Shown: positions 1-8,570, counted from the first letter of the stretch. The stretch is DNA of 64,000 nt from Dawidia cretensis (GCF_018598175.1 NZ_JAHESE010000030.1:1-64000); one strand, 5' to 3'. Program-made: numbers and translations. The notes: generated by a model not told the origin, from the letters alone.

Positions 1-369
1 GGTATACGAGAACCGGATCATCAAACGCACCCCCGCCGTTCTGGCAGCATCAAAGTCGGCCTGCACGCCACTGAGGAATGAAGCCGACAACGCCGAGGAC
101 TTGAAGATGTCCAATACATAGTGCCGGAAGATGATCGTGGGACTTACGGTATAATTTCCCTGCCAGGGAGTAAACGGATTGTTCCGCAGACTGGTCAGCT
201 GCGTGGCCGTCAGCGGCGTAAAGGAACTGGCAACGCCATTGAGAGGCGTGTAAAAACCACGGTCGGGATTTTGGATCTCCGCCGTAGACTCGGTGTACGT
301 AACGCTTTGTGCAAACCCGGCGCTGACCAGGAGCAGCGCCATAAAAACGACAGTAAAATGCTTTTTCAT
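1..369 (-). CDS. DUF4874/DUF4832-type secreted protein, 5' part only
   Basis: The reading frame starts at ATG 369-367 and runs off the left edge after 123 codons, so only the N-terminus is present. It begins with a signal peptide (MKKHFTVVFMALLLVSAGFA). The mature part carries NPDRGFY, a HYVLDIFKSS-like strand and a AARTAGVRLMIRFSYT segment. These match my memory of DUF4874, the N-terminal barrel-like domain usually followed by DUF4832 in putative secreted glycoside-hydrolase-like proteins. No substrate can be inferred. The family call rests on recognised motifs, not on a search. Confidence 0.7.
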   Translation of the reverse strand, partial: MKKHFTVVFMALLLVSAGFAQSVTYTESTAEIQNPDRGFYTPLNGVASSFTPLTATQLTSLRNNPFTPWQGNYTVSPTIIFRHYVLDIFKSSALSASFLSGVQADFDAARTAGVRLMIRFSYT

Positions 370-701
370 AGCTTATCGGTATTAAAGTGGGTAAAAGAAG
401 GCTTTAATAAATATAAGCGTTATTTTATATCTTCATTTACTTTCTTTTTATACTACAATAAGAAATAGTAAATATTAGAAAGTTAAATAAGATAGAATTT
501 GTAAGAATTAGGCTTTCGGAGGCTTTTAGGCGGTTTAGCCCATCGTTAACCGGATTTATTGGGTTTAGGAGGTAATCCGGGGCTTTACGTCCCTTTATTC
601 ACGGCTTTGATACCCTTGAAATGTATAAGCACTTCAGGAATAGGTATAAGTCGACCGCCTTCCATGTGCAGACCTTTGATTCATCTAAAACACAACAAAG
701 C
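370..701. other. Intergenic region between divergent genes
   Basis: About 330 bases lie between the minus-strand DUF4874 gene and the plus-strand SDR. The first 130 bases are AT-rich and should hold the DUF4874 promoter, but no clean TAnnTTTG box was found. An upstream in-frame extension of the SDR begins at 621. It encodes no recognisable SDR sequence and was not taken as coding. Confidence 0.5.
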
Positions 702-1466
702 ATGCAATCAACAACAAAAATCGCACTCGTAACCGGCGGCAGCCGTGGCCTGGGCAAAGACGCAGCCCTACGTCTGGCCGAACGCGGCAACGACGTAATC
801 ATTACCTACAACAGCCAGAAGGACGAAGCCCAGGCTGTCGTGGAAACCATCCAGCAAACCGACCGCCGCGCCGCCGCTCTGCAGCTCAACGTAGGCGACA
901 CGCGCAGCTTCGAGGACTTTACGGCCGCCTTGCAAGACACCCTGAAGACTTTTCAGCGCGAGCGCTTCGACTACCTGGTGAATAATGCGGGGCACGGCGT
1001 CACCGTACCGTCCATGGCCGACACTACCGAAGAGCAATTTGACGAGCTGGTGCGTGTGCACCTAAAGGCGCCGCTGTTCCTCACGACAAAAGTACTCCCC
1101 CTCCTGAACGATGGCGGTGCCATTGTAAACATCTCGACAGGGCTGACGCGGTTCACCCATCCCGGCAGCGGCGCATACGCCAGTGTCAAGGCAGGCGTGG
1201 AGACGCTCACAAAATATATGGCCAGGGAATTCGGGCCACGTTTCATCCGCGCCAACGTAGTGGCCCCAGGCGCCATCGCCACAGACTTCAACGGCGGCAG
1301 ACTGCGCAACAGCACACAGGTACAGGATATGATCAAAGCCATTACTGCGCTTCCGCGCTTCGGTCAGGCGGACGATATTGGCAGCGTCGTAGCATTCCTC
1401 TGCTCAGACGACGCGAAGTGGATCAGCGGACAGCGCATCGAAGTTTCCGGCGGTATGTATCTGTAA
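702..1466 (+). CDS. SDR family oxidoreductase
   Basis: Short-chain dehydrogenase/reductase of 254 residues, predicted to use NAD(P)H in the cytoplasm; the substrate is unknown. The cofactor motif TGGSRGLG is at residues 11-18, NNAG at 94-97, and the catalytic Ser, Tyr and Lys are in IST (about 145) and YASVK (159-163). The C-terminus has the usual SGQRIEVSGGMYL ending. I chose ATG 702 because the Rossmann beta-strand begins at its sixth residue. The frame is open from 621, but that extension is not SDR-like. An AraC-type gene follows 24 bases downstream on the same strand, so the two may be cotranscribed. Confidence 0.9.
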   Translation: MQSTTKIALVTGGSRGLGKDAALRLAERGNDVIITYNSQKDEAQAVVETIQQTDRRAAALQLNVGDTRSFEDFTAALQDTLKTFQRERFDYLVNNAGHGVTVPSMADTTEEQFDELVRVHLKAPLFLTTKVLPLLNDGGAIVNISTGLTRFTHPGSGAYASVKAGVETLTKYMAREFGPRFIRANVVAPGAIATDFNGGRLRNSTQVQDMIKAITALPRFGQADDIGSVVAFLCSDDAKWISGQRIEVSGGMYL

Positions 1467-1490
1467 GAAATCTGTATCTTTATTAAATCA

Positions 1491-2402
1491 ATGCCCATGA
1501 CCGGCTCCTTTGTTGACATCGCAACCATCAGCGACCTGCATCGTCTGTACAGTATCCCGGCCCCCAAACATCCGCTGGTATCGTTTATTTCGTTGGATGA
1601 AGTCAACCGCGACAACTTCAACGAAAACGAAACAGCGTACCGGCTGGGGTTCTACTCGGTATACCTCAAACAGGTCAAAGGCTCGATGAAATACGGGCGC
1701 TCACAATACGACTTCGACGAAGGCACGCTGGTGTTTACCGCCCCCGGCCAGGCCATCCATACACAACGTAAGATCTCTTACAACGAAGGTTGGGGACTCT
1801 TCTTTCACCCCGACCTGCTCTACCGCGCGGCACTCAGCAAGAAGATACAGGGCTATTCCTATTTCCACTACGATACACACGAAGCGCTGCACGTATCCGA
1901 CACGGAGAAAAAAATCCTACGCGAATGCGGCATGAATATCCGGCGCGAGTACGAACAGAACATCGATAAGCATACACAAGACCTGATCGTCAGCAACATT
2001 GAATTGCTTCTGAATTACTGCACGCGCTTCTACGACCGGCAATTCCTGATTCGCGCAAAAGTCAACCACGACATCGTCCAGCAATTTGAAACGGCACTGC
2101 TGGACTATTTCTCTAAAGACACATTGATTGACGAGGGGCTGCCGGATGTAAAGTATTTTGCCACGCAGCTGAACCTATCCCCCAATTACCTGTCGGATCT
2201 GCTGAACAAATATACCGGCAAGACCACCCAGGAACACATTCACCTTCAACTGGTGGAAAAGGCTAAGTCCCTGCTCTGGGGCACCTCAAAATCCATCAGT
2301 GAAATTGCCTACGACCTGGGGTTCGAGCATCCCTCCCATTTCACCAAGATGTTCAAAAACAAGGTAGGCGTGGCGCCGAAGGAATTCCGGTTGCAGGCGT
2401 GA
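1491..2402 (+). CDS. AraC family transcriptional regulator
   Basis: A 303-residue one-component regulator. Residues 1-195 form a cupin-like sensor domain with no assigned ligand. About residues 205-302 carry the two helix-turn-helix units of HTH_18, including LATQLNLSPNYLSDLLNKY-like and ISEIAYDLGFEHPSHFTKMF segments. The last is the canonical AraC signature. The gene lies 24 bases after the SDR on the same strand. By the usual arrangement it probably controls that SDR and possibly itself, though no operator was recognised. A strong hairpin at 2447-2480 ends the transcript. Confidence 0.9.
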   Translation: MPMTGSFVDIATISDLHRLYSIPAPKHPLVSFISLDEVNRDNFNENETAYRLGFYSVYLKQVKGSMKYGRSQYDFDEGTLVFTAPGQAIHTQRKISYNEGWGLFFHPDLLYRAALSKKIQGYSYFHYDTHEALHVSDTEKKILRECGMNIRREYEQNIDKHTQDLIVSNIELLLNYCTRFYDRQFLIRAKVNHDIVQQFETALLDYFSKDTLIDEGLPDVKYFATQLNLSPNYLSDLLNKYTGKTTQEHIHLQLVEKAKSLLWGTSKSISEIAYDLGFEHPSHFTKMFKNKVGVAPKEFRLQA

Positions 2403-2446
2403 TCCTTCGGGATCTTTCCATATTTCTTTCGTAAGAACGCTTGTGA

Positions 2447-2480
2447 AAACTCGGGTTTTCCTATTTTTAAACCCGAGTTT
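2447..2480 (+). terminator. Intrinsic terminator hairpin abutting the next start codon
   Basis: The arms AAACTCGGGTTT (2447-2458) and AAACCCGAGTTT (2469-2480) form a perfect 12-bp stem with a 10-base loop. ATTTT follows. It sits 45 bases after the AraC stop. The downstream arm ends only 5 bases before the ATG of the next gene at 2486. Confidence 0.75.
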
Positions 2481-2485
2481 ATTTT

Positions 2486-3112
2486 ATGACGACTGTTAAA
2501 GAGACATCCCGGCTGGAATCTTTCAGCGATGGGGTATTTGGGTTCGCCATCACCCTGCTTGTCCTGGATATTCACGTCCCCACTGTTTCCGAAGGGCAAG
2601 ACCTATTGAATCTGCTGATGGCCGACTGGGCCACATACCTTTCCTTCCTGATCGGCTTTTTCACCATCCTGGTGTGCTGGATCAATCACCACTACATGTT
2701 CGACCATATCTATAAAAACAACAGCAAGCTCCTGCTACTAAACGGCTTCAAGCTGCTGGTGGTGACCTTTACGCCCTTTGCCACCGCCTTGATATCGAAA
2801 TATATTAATACTCCCCAACAGAGCACGGCTGTGAGCGTTTACGCATTCAACTTCGCGCTGATGGGCACGGCCATGTTCTTTATTTGGCTATATGCCGTCC
2901 GTATGGATCTAATGAAGCACGAGTCCGAGGCCTTGCTGAAAATGATCACCCGCTATTACTTCCTGGCAACGGCCATGTCGGTTACGATTTTTATCCTTTC
3001 GTTTATCAATATCTGGATCTGCCTGGGATTCTCGGGCATTATGTTCGCTACGTTCCTTTTTCCAGAGCAGATGATGGCGTATGCGATGCGGGTGCTGTCC
3101 GCAAGAAAATAA
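2486..3112 (+). CDS. TMEM175 family (DUF1211) membrane channel
   Basis: A 208-residue integral membrane protein with about six transmembrane segments. Residues 10-28 contain RLESFSDGVFGFAITLLVL, the FSDG motif of TMEM175-like potassium channels. Bacterial members are single-unit proteins of about 200 residues that assemble as tetramers, which fits this length. The start at 2486 places the FSDG motif at residue 13, as usual. The start lies immediately after a terminator-like stem, so no ribosome binding site is visible, and transcription from upstream would be interrupted. The gene converges on the flavodoxin-like reductase gene, with a 9-base gap. Confidence 0.85.
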   Translation: MTTVKETSRLESFSDGVFGFAITLLVLDIHVPTVSEGQDLLNLLMADWATYLSFLIGFFTILVCWINHHYMFDHIYKNNSKLLLLNGFKLLVVTFTPFATALISKYINTPQQSTAVSVYAFNFALMGTAMFFIWLYAVRMDLMKHESEALLKMITRYYFLATAMSVTIFILSFINIWICLGFSGIMFATFLFPEQMMAYAMRVLSARK

Positions 3113-3121
3113 ACACGGTTG

Positions 3122-3724
3122 CTATAACCTGGCACTCACTACTTCTATTTTGTCTATCAACTCCCTGATCTGATCCGCATGTTGGTGCCTAACACTTTCT
3201 AAATCCAGTGTGCCACCGAGGATGATCATTTCCTTATGCTCAAATCTTTTCCCAAATCGGTCGTTGAGCATGACATTCTCCATACTCTGTGCGATTCCGA
3301 TCTCGTTCAAAAAGGCGCTGGTATAGCCGGCCGTACAAAGTGCGACTCCGTATTTTATAGTTTTCATCCCCGGAACGTTATCCGATGGTTTATATGCAAA
3401 GCCCACTGTCAACACGCGATCAAACCAGCCCTTTAATTTAGCCGGACAATCACTCCACCAAACGGGGTACAGGAATATTATACAGTCTGCGCGCTGAATC
3501 TTTTTATGCTCCTCCAAAACGTCGTGCGCAACCGGCAAATCAACTTTAGCGAAGGCCTCCCGGGCGTACTCTTCTTCCGTCATGTCGCTCTTGAAATTCA
3601 TCGCGTACAAATCCGATACCTCGACCGACCATGCCTTTTGCAGCAATGCCTTCTTTAACTGCTCCAGTACCTGGTAGGTATAGGAGTTTTGACTGGGGTG
3701 ACTATATACAATGACGATGTTCAT
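3122..3724 (-). CDS. NAD(P)H-dependent flavodoxin-like oxidoreductase
   Basis: A 200-residue flavodoxin-fold protein of the NAD(P)H dehydrogenase (quinone)/KefF-YwrO type. The FMN phosphate loop SHPSQNSYTYQVLEQL is near residues 8-23. FLYPVWWSDCPAKLKGWFDRV (residues about 84-104) is the family hallmark. It probably reduces quinones or other electrophiles with bound FMN. Its ATG at 3724 overlaps the stop of the upstream ATP-grasp gene by 4 bases (ATGA). This indicates one transcript and translational coupling. Confidence 0.88.
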   Translation of the reverse strand: MNIVIVYSHPSQNSYTYQVLEQLKKALLQKAWSVEVSDLYAMNFKSDMTEEEYAREAFAKVDLPVAHDVLEEHKKIQRADCIIFLYPVWWSDCPAKLKGWFDRVLTVGFAYKPSDNVPGMKTIKYGVALCTAGYTSAFLNEIGIAQSMENVMLNDRFGKRFEHKEMIILGGTLDLESVRHQHADQIRELIDKIEVVSARL

Positions 3725-4587
3725 GCGCGGGCGCTCTGCATTTTCTCGATCACACTTTCGACAAACCGCTGACGGATATCTTCACCGAACTCAAAGTATA
3801 AATCCGGCTCGATCAGCTCAAGCTCCATCAAATGGAACTTGCCCTGAATCATCACACCATCCACCCGGGCGTATAGCAGCTCATTCTCCAATGTGGCAAT
3901 CTGTTGTGCCCGCTGCAAAAGCTCGGACGTGGGCTCAACCCGTTGATACAGCCCGCCATATTGCCGCTGCACGCGGAAGTCGCCATCTTTGGGCTTCTTT
4001 AATACTGCATGTGAAAAGGCGCCATTAAAGAATATCATGGACAGCTCGCCTTCCGTCGTGATCTCCGGCAGGTAGGGCTGGATAAGCCAATCTCCCTGGG
4101 AAATAACATCGTAAAAAGTTTCCGGTGTTAATGTCGCTGTCGTATACGTCTGAGTAAGAAAAGACCCCGCCGAGATCGCCGGTTTGATGACTACCTGGTC
4201 CCAGGCCTGGGCCTGGAGCATCTCCCATTTTACGGGAGCGGTTGCCGCCGAAAATAACGTCGGAATAATGGTGAGACCTTTTTCCTGGAATCGCTTCAGG
4301 TAGAACTTGTGCATGTTGTCTTTCACAACCTGCACAGGATTAAACATGAGCGCACCGGTCTTTTCCATGGCATCCAGCCAATCGCGAAAGGCATCGGCTT
4401 CCTGGTAATAATCCCAGGTGTTCCGAATGACCAATGCTGAGAAATCCTCCCAGCGAACATCTGAAGCTTTCCAGATGACCGGAACGGCCGTGATGTTCTT
4501 CTCTGCAAAAAGTGGTATTAACGCCTGGTCCGCCGGATTGAGCTCTGGCAGCCGTTCACACGTAAGTAGTCCGACGGTTGTTTTCAT
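3721..4587 (-). CDS. ATP-grasp domain protein (RimK/DcsG-like)
   Basis: A 288-residue ATP-grasp ligase. Visible elements are a pre-grasp domain with LVIRNTWDYYQEADAF, a linker NPVQVVKDNMHKFYLKRF, the ATP-binding strand VVIKPAISAGSF, and a C-terminal metal-binding end with RVDGVMI...LMELELIEPDLYF. This resembles the RimK/DcsG/prokaryotic glutathione-synthetase-like group. The substrates are unknown. I chose ATG 4587 because GAGGGG sits just upstream; an alternative ATG lies 24 bases further out at 4611. It overlaps the reductase by ATGA, so a peptide-like or thiol product linked to redox chemistry is possible, but that is inference. Confidence 0.8.
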   Translation of the reverse strand: MKTTVGLLTCERLPELNPADQALIPLFAEKNITAVPVIWKASDVRWEDFSALVIRNTWDYYQEADAFRDWLDAMEKTGALMFNPVQVVKDNMHKFYLKRFQEKGLTIIPTLFSAATAPVKWEMLQAQAWDQVVIKPAISAGSFLTQTYTTATLTPETFYDVISQGDWLIQPYLPEITTEGELSMIFFNGAFSHAVLKKPKDGDFRVQRQYGGLYQRVEPTSELLQRAQQIATLENELLYARVDGVMIQGKFHLMELELIEPDLYFEFGEDIRQRFVESVIEKMQSARA

Positions 4588-4698
4588 TATCCCCTCTTTA
4601 TTCACCTTCAAAAATCTATTATTTACTCAAATTTCAGCATTATCTTAGCAAAAAGTCTTCTTAAAAATTCAACACGTTACAAGCATACCCGATTGCAT

Positions 4699-5088
4699 AT
4701 GAACAAAGAAGTCCAGGCCTACAACGATGGGCAATCGCCGGAAGAACAGGAAATCTGCAACGCCTTAGCCGAGGAGATCAATCGCCATTTGCCGGAGGCA
4801 GAGAACAAAATCTGGCATGCCCACCCCGTTTGGTTCCTGGACGGTAACCCCATCGTTGGCTACAGTAAATTGAAGGGCGGCATCCGGCTGTTATTTTGGA
4901 GCGGCCAGTCGTTCGAAGAAGACGCCCTGCAAATAGAAGGCACCTTCAAGGCCGCCGAAATGCGCTATACCGCCGTGGACCAGGTAAAAAAACGAGATCT
5001 CGCCCGCTGGCTCAAGAAAGCCCGTGAAATACAATGGGACTACAAAAACCTGGTCAAACGAAAAGGCAAGCTGGAACGATTAAAATAA
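4699..5088 (+). CDS. DUF1801 domain protein
   Basis: A small cytoplasmic protein of 129 residues. It has the DUF1801 pattern of an N-terminal helical part, then IWHAHPVWFLDGNPIVGYSKLKGG and RLLFWSG, ending in a Lys-rich helix (KKAREIQWDYKNLVKRKGK). These small alpha/beta proteins are common in Bacteroidota. Their biochemical role is unestablished. ATG 4699 was preferred over the in-frame TTG at 4693. The gene diverges from the ATP-grasp gene across about 110 bases. Confidence 0.75.
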   Translation: MNKEVQAYNDGQSPEEQEICNALAEEINRHLPEAENKIWHAHPVWFLDGNPIVGYSKLKGGIRLLFWSGQSFEEDALQIEGTFKAAEMRYTAVDQVKKRDLARWLKKAREIQWDYKNLVKRKGKLERLK

Positions 5089-5107
5089 TCGGAAGATTTG
5101 AACGTCA

Positions 5108-5464
5108 ATGAACAGTCAAAAAAACAAAGAGTTAATTCCACTCGCGCTTATGGTAATAGCCCTGATTTATACAGGGATTTCTATTATAACAACCGACACT
5201 GCGCTAACACTGCGGCTTAAGGCCGCTTACATATTAACAGCAATCGCAGTTACAACTTTTTTTTTGAATAGAACCATTTCCGCCATCTTCCTGGGAATTA
5301 CGCTCGTCTTTGGGTCGCTCAATATAATTACCTTCAACCCAACGGTATATTATGTGGGGATAGGCGCGCTAAAAATACAACTATTCTCGTTGTTCGTCTT
5401 ACTTACGTTCATCTATGCCCACAGGCGAGCATTTAAAGCCTGGATCAACAAAGACGGCCTCTAA
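5108..5464 (+). CDS. Small membrane protein of unknown function
   Basis: A 118-residue protein with four hydrophobic segments, at about residues 11-28, 34-53, 58-77 and 86-106. It has no recognisable catalytic motif. It starts 19 bases after the DUF1801 gene and ends 12 bases before the next gene. All three may share a transcript. I do not recognise the family. The fold could be a simple four-helix inner-membrane protein. Confidence 0.6.
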   Translation: MNSQKNKELIPLALMVIALIYTGISIITTDTALTLRLKAAYILTAIAVTTFFLNRTISAIFLGITLVFGSLNIITFNPTVYYVGIGALKIQLFSLFVLLTFIYAHRRAFKAWINKDGL

Positions 5465-5476
5465 ACTTGCATTCGT

Positions 5477-6745
5477 ATGCCCATGAAAGCTACTCTTGTC
5501 TTGCTCGTATTCATAATCAGTCTGTCAGGGGCCGCAGCACAAGAGAAAGATCTTTCCTATTACTACGGCCAGGCCCTGGAAGCCAAAAAGGCCGGAGACT
5601 ATCCGCGGTTTTACGACATGATCGTCCAGGCGAGTACACTCCATCCTTATCACCAGGGAATACAATACGAACGTGGCATTGCCTGTGCGCTAACAAACAG
5701 ACCGGAGGAAGCCATAAATTTCTTGAAGCGCGCGGTCCTCACAAACGCTGCCTTTGACCTTCAGGCTGACGCATTAAAAGAACTACAGCCTCGGGAGGAT
5801 TTCAAAAAATTGCTGGCGCTGCAAAGCTCACTAGGAACCCCCATCATAACATCCGACACAGCCTTCGTCCTCCCCGATCGCCGGCTTCATCTTGAATCTA
5901 TTGCCGTTGGCAAGCGCGGCCTGTACGGTGCCGCCGTCCACCAGCGTAAGGTCGTACACCTGCACAACGGTGTGTTGACCGACTTCACGTCGGAAGCACA
6001 GGATGGATTGACTGCCGTACTCGGCATCAGACTCGACGAAAAGCGAAATATACTCTGGGCTTGTTCTTCGCCGTTGCCCGTAATGAAGAACTACGACAGT
6101 AGTCAAACCTCCGCGCTGTTCAAGTACGATCTGTCCACACGAAAACTCCTCGGTAAATACCAGACGGCCGAAAAGACCAATGCTGTCTTTGGCGATTTGT
6201 TAATATCTGCTAAGGGTACCGTATTTATTTCAGATAGCCGGAACAGCACTATTTTTACCTTAGAAGAAACCACGCAGAAACTTATCCCCTGGTTTACCTC
6301 GTCTGAGCTTTGGAGCCTTCAGGGCATTACTTTTTCCGATGATGAAAGCCACGTATTCATCGCTGACTACGTCAAGGGAATCTTCCGACTGGACGTCAAA
6401 ACAAAAGAGCTGATTCTCCTCGAAAACACACACGATGTCTCGCTAAAATCCATCGACGGATTGCTATGGTATAAGAACAGCCTGATCGCCATCCAAAACG
6501 GAACAAATCCCATGCGGGCCGCCCGGTACTACCTCAATGCAGCACATACTGCTATCACAAATTTCACCATTATAGATCGCGGACACCCCGCTTTCAATGA
6601 GCCTACCAATGGCTGCATCACAAACGATACGTTCTTTTACATCGCCAACAGCCAATGGTCGGGGTACGACGAGCAACACAACCTGAAAGACGAAAGCCAG
6701 CTACATAAAACCGTTATTTTAAAAATGACCTTGTCAAACAAATGA
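5477..6745 (+). CDS. Secreted TPR / SMP-30-like beta-propeller protein
   Basis: A 422-residue protein with a signal peptide (MKATLVLLVFIISLSGAAAQ), so periplasmic or exported. Residues 23-95 form two TPR-like helical pairs (YYYGQALEAKKAGDY, GIQYERGIACALTNRPEEAI). Residues about 120-420 are a propeller-like region, with LTAVLGIRLDEKRNILWAC, GLTFSDD-like strands (LQGITFSDDESHVFIADY) and IDGLLWYKNSLIAIQNG, reminiscent of SMP-30/gluconolactonase repeats. No lactonase activity should be assumed. The start could be ATG 5477 or 5483; the signal peptide fits both. Confidence 0.65.
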   Translation: MPMKATLVLLVFIISLSGAAAQEKDLSYYYGQALEAKKAGDYPRFYDMIVQASTLHPYHQGIQYERGIACALTNRPEEAINFLKRAVLTNAAFDLQADALKELQPREDFKKLLALQSSLGTPIITSDTAFVLPDRRLHLESIAVGKRGLYGAAVHQRKVVHLHNGVLTDFTSEAQDGLTAVLGIRLDEKRNILWACSSPLPVMKNYDSSQTSALFKYDLSTRKLLGKYQTAEKTNAVFGDLLISAKGTVFISDSRNSTIFTLEETTQKLIPWFTSSELWSLQGITFSDDESHVFIADYVKGIFRLDVKTKELILLENTHDVSLKSIDGLLWYKNSLIAIQNGTNPMRAARYYLNAAHTAITNFTIIDRGHPAFNEPTNGCITNDTFFYIANSQWSGYDEQHNLKDESQLHKTVILKMTLSNK

Positions 6746-6751
6746 CAGCCG

Positions 6752-6957
6752 TCAAGCGGGAATAGCTGGCGCAAGAGTTAGCGCGTAGCGCGTCTCTTGT
6801 GACGTAGCCTTAAACGCATAGCGGTCGGGCTCGGGAATGATCTCGGGCACATACCTGGAAATCTCCACAGTAAGGATCTCGTCCTGGTCGTTCAAGTCGA
6901 GGAATACCATCGTGTCGCCGGCAATCCATTGGGCATGTGTATGAATATACGCAGCGA
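6752..6957 (-). pseudogene. 3' remnant of an unidentified gene
   Basis: Directly after the hydrolase stop, a second minus-strand frame stays open to TGA 6754-6752. It encodes a protein-like sequence with YIHTHAQWIAGDTMVFLDL and a tail ending YALTLAPAIPA. Upstream it is closed by a TGA inside the hydrolase gene, and there is no ATG before residue M at 6910. If translated from 6910 it would be 52 residues. It looks like the severed C-terminus of a larger protein. The family was not recognised, and chance is not excluded. Confidence 0.3.
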
Positions 6958-7803
6958 TTAATTCTCCACAAGATCGTGCTCCACAAAATCCATCACATAG
7001 TCAACCACTTTCTTCGACCGCAGGTTGTGCCCGTAGCCTTTTGTAATAATCAGCTGAGAATTGCTCCACACGCTATTGATCCGCCTGGAATGTTCAACCG
7101 AGGCCTCGCCATCCTCTTCGTCGTGGATCAGTAGTCCCCGGCTGTTTAACTTTGTCGCAAACCTGGGCGCAGAAAAATACGCCGGCGCCTGTTTTACCCG
7201 TGCTTCAAAATAATCAACAATCAGCCTGACTGCCCTGGACGAAAGTTTAAGCTCGCCGGTATAGAACGAGATAAAGTCCTGTGCCTCGCCAGGCGGCGCC
7301 AGGACCACCAACCGTTCCGGCGCCAGCTCCGGCAACCGGTAAAATGTATAAATGGCCGTAAAGCCGCCAATGGAGTGCGACAAGACCGTATCCAAACTTC
7401 CTATTTGTCCGATGAACTTCTCGACCACCTCGCTATATAACGGCATCGTCATGAACTTACCACTACTCAACCCGTGCCCCGGTGCATCCAGGGAATAGAC
7501 TGTATATTTCTCTTTATCTAACGCATCGACATAACTCTTCCACCGGAACGTGTGGCTTTGCCAACCATGCAATAAAAGGATTTTCCGGCTTCCACTCCCC
7601 CACTTATAAGCCTGAATAGTCTCCCCGGCATGCGCAAAAGAAAACCGTTCACCCGAATGAAGAAACGCCAGGTGCTTGTCCGTCATCTTACCCCGAAACG
7701 GCCTGCAAAAGAGCTCAAATCCCACGCGTGCCGCCGTGCGGGGCGCCACCCAGACCAGGAGGTTAATCCATAGTCCGATGGTTCTGGTCATTATTTTTTT
7801 CAT
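6958..7803 (-). CDS. Alpha/beta hydrolase
   Basis: A 281-residue alpha/beta hydrolase with an N-terminal hydrophobic segment (residues about 8-22), so possibly membrane-anchored. Landmarks are the oxyanion loop LLHGWQSH (77-84), DAPGHGLSSG (106-115), and the nucleophile elbow SHSIGG with Ser144. The catalytic Asp is probably in the DEEDGEA segment, and the His is in KGYGHNLRS. It lies downstream of a TetR gene in the same direction, with a TetR-type operator at 7833-7850 in the gap. It is the likely regulated target. The substrate is unknown. Confidence 0.85.
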   Translation of the reverse strand: MKKIMTRTIGLWINLLVWVAPRTAARVGFELFCRPFRGKMTDKHLAFLHSGERFSFAHAGETIQAYKWGSGSRKILLLHGWQSHTFRWKSYVDALDKEKYTVYSLDAPGHGLSSGKFMTMPLYSEVVEKFIGQIGSLDTVLSHSIGGFTAIYTFYRLPELAPERLVVLAPPGEAQDFISFYTGELKLSSRAVRLIVDYFEARVKQAPAYFSAPRFATKLNSRGLLIHDEEDGEASVEHSRRINSVWSNSQLIITKGYGHNLRSKKVVDYVMDFVEHDLVEN

Positions 7804-7820
7804 GGCAGTTGCATTTTATT

Positions 7821-7850
7821 ATCTACGTTCGTAGATACCAATCGGTATCT
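7821..7850. promoter_or_regulatory. TetR operator copy 1 with overlapping second dyad
   Basis: AGATACCAATCGGTATCT at 7833-7850 is a near-perfect palindrome. It differs at one base from the perfect palindrome upstream of the tetR gene (8465-8482). A separate dyad ATCTACG-TT-CGTAGAT at 7821-7836 overlaps its left end. Both sit 18-47 bases upstream of the hydrolase start at 7803, where a repressor would block its promoter. Confidence 0.75.
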
Positions 7851-7866
7851 ATTAGGACAAAACAAA

Positions 7867-8457
7867 TCAAAGCGTAATCGTTTCCAGTTGATCATTCAAA
7901 TGTTTGATCATTTTCCGGATATCATTATTGTTTCCTTCCAGCTTGCTCATCATAATGCCCCCTTCCAGCACAGCAATAATCAACGTCGAAAAGAACATCA
8001 CATCGGTATCCGGTTTCAGCTGCTTGTGCTCTATTCCATTTTGAAGAATCGTCATCAAGGACTTCTTCAAAACGGTCAGTGTCTTAACAGCCTCCTTCCG
8101 CAACGCCGGATGCGCGTCATCCACCTCAATGGCCGCATTCAACAACGGGCACCCTCCCTTCAGCGGCGGATTGGAGATATACGATTCAAAGAACTTAAAA
8201 ATACCGCGAAGCTTGTCCACCGAATTGCTTTCATTGACAATGATCACACGCAGCTTCCCAAAGAGAATATTGGATAAAAACGCCAGCGTTTCCCGCTCCA
8301 AATCGTCCTTACTGCCGAAGTGCCGATAGATCGCACCCTTCGTAAAGCCCGTGGCATCGGTGATCTGACTAATCGACGTCGCCTTATACCCCTGCGTATT
8401 GAACAACACGCCCGATTTCTTCAAAATGGTCTCTTTCGTAGCCTCCGGATCCCGCAT
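7867..8457 (-). CDS. TetR/AcrR family transcriptional regulator
   Basis: A 196-residue repressor. The N-terminal DNA-binding domain includes TKETILKKSGVLFNTQGYKAT, ISQITDATGFTKGAIYRHF and a GSKDDL turn, the classical TetR_N pattern. The C-terminal ligand domain contains PPLKGGCPLLNAAIEVDD, typical of the YcdC/AcrR-like TetR_C group. ATG 8457 was chosen because homologues start at about this distance from the HTH. The frame extends to 8505, but that extension covers the operator at 8465-8482, which also supports the internal start. It probably represses itself and the hydrolase. Confidence 0.9.
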   Translation of the reverse strand: MRDPEATKETILKKSGVLFNTQGYKATSISQITDATGFTKGAIYRHFGSKDDLERETLAFLSNILFGKLRVIIVNESNSVDKLRGIFKFFESYISNPPLKGGCPLLNAAIEVDDAHPALRKEAVKTLTVLKKSLMTILQNGIEHKQLKPDTDVMFFSTLIIAVLEGGIMMSKLEGNNNDIRKMIKHLNDQLETITL

Positions 8458-8464
8458 GCCACGA

Positions 8465-8482
8465 AGATACCAATTGGTATCT
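8465..8482. promoter_or_regulatory. TetR operator copy 2 (autoregulatory)
   Basis: AGATACCAATTGGTATCT is a perfect 18-bp palindrome ending 7 bases before the tetR start codon. It matches the 7833-7850 site at 17 of 18 positions. Two near-identical palindromes, one before the regulator and one before its downstream gene, are strong in-sequence evidence for the TetR binding site. Confidence 0.85.
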
Positions 8483-8570
8483 AATTTTCCAACAGCGGGT
8501 AGCAAACCGCCGAAAATTTAGAAACACTCAGCCGGTTACAATCGCCATCGCAAGGGATTAATTGACCATT

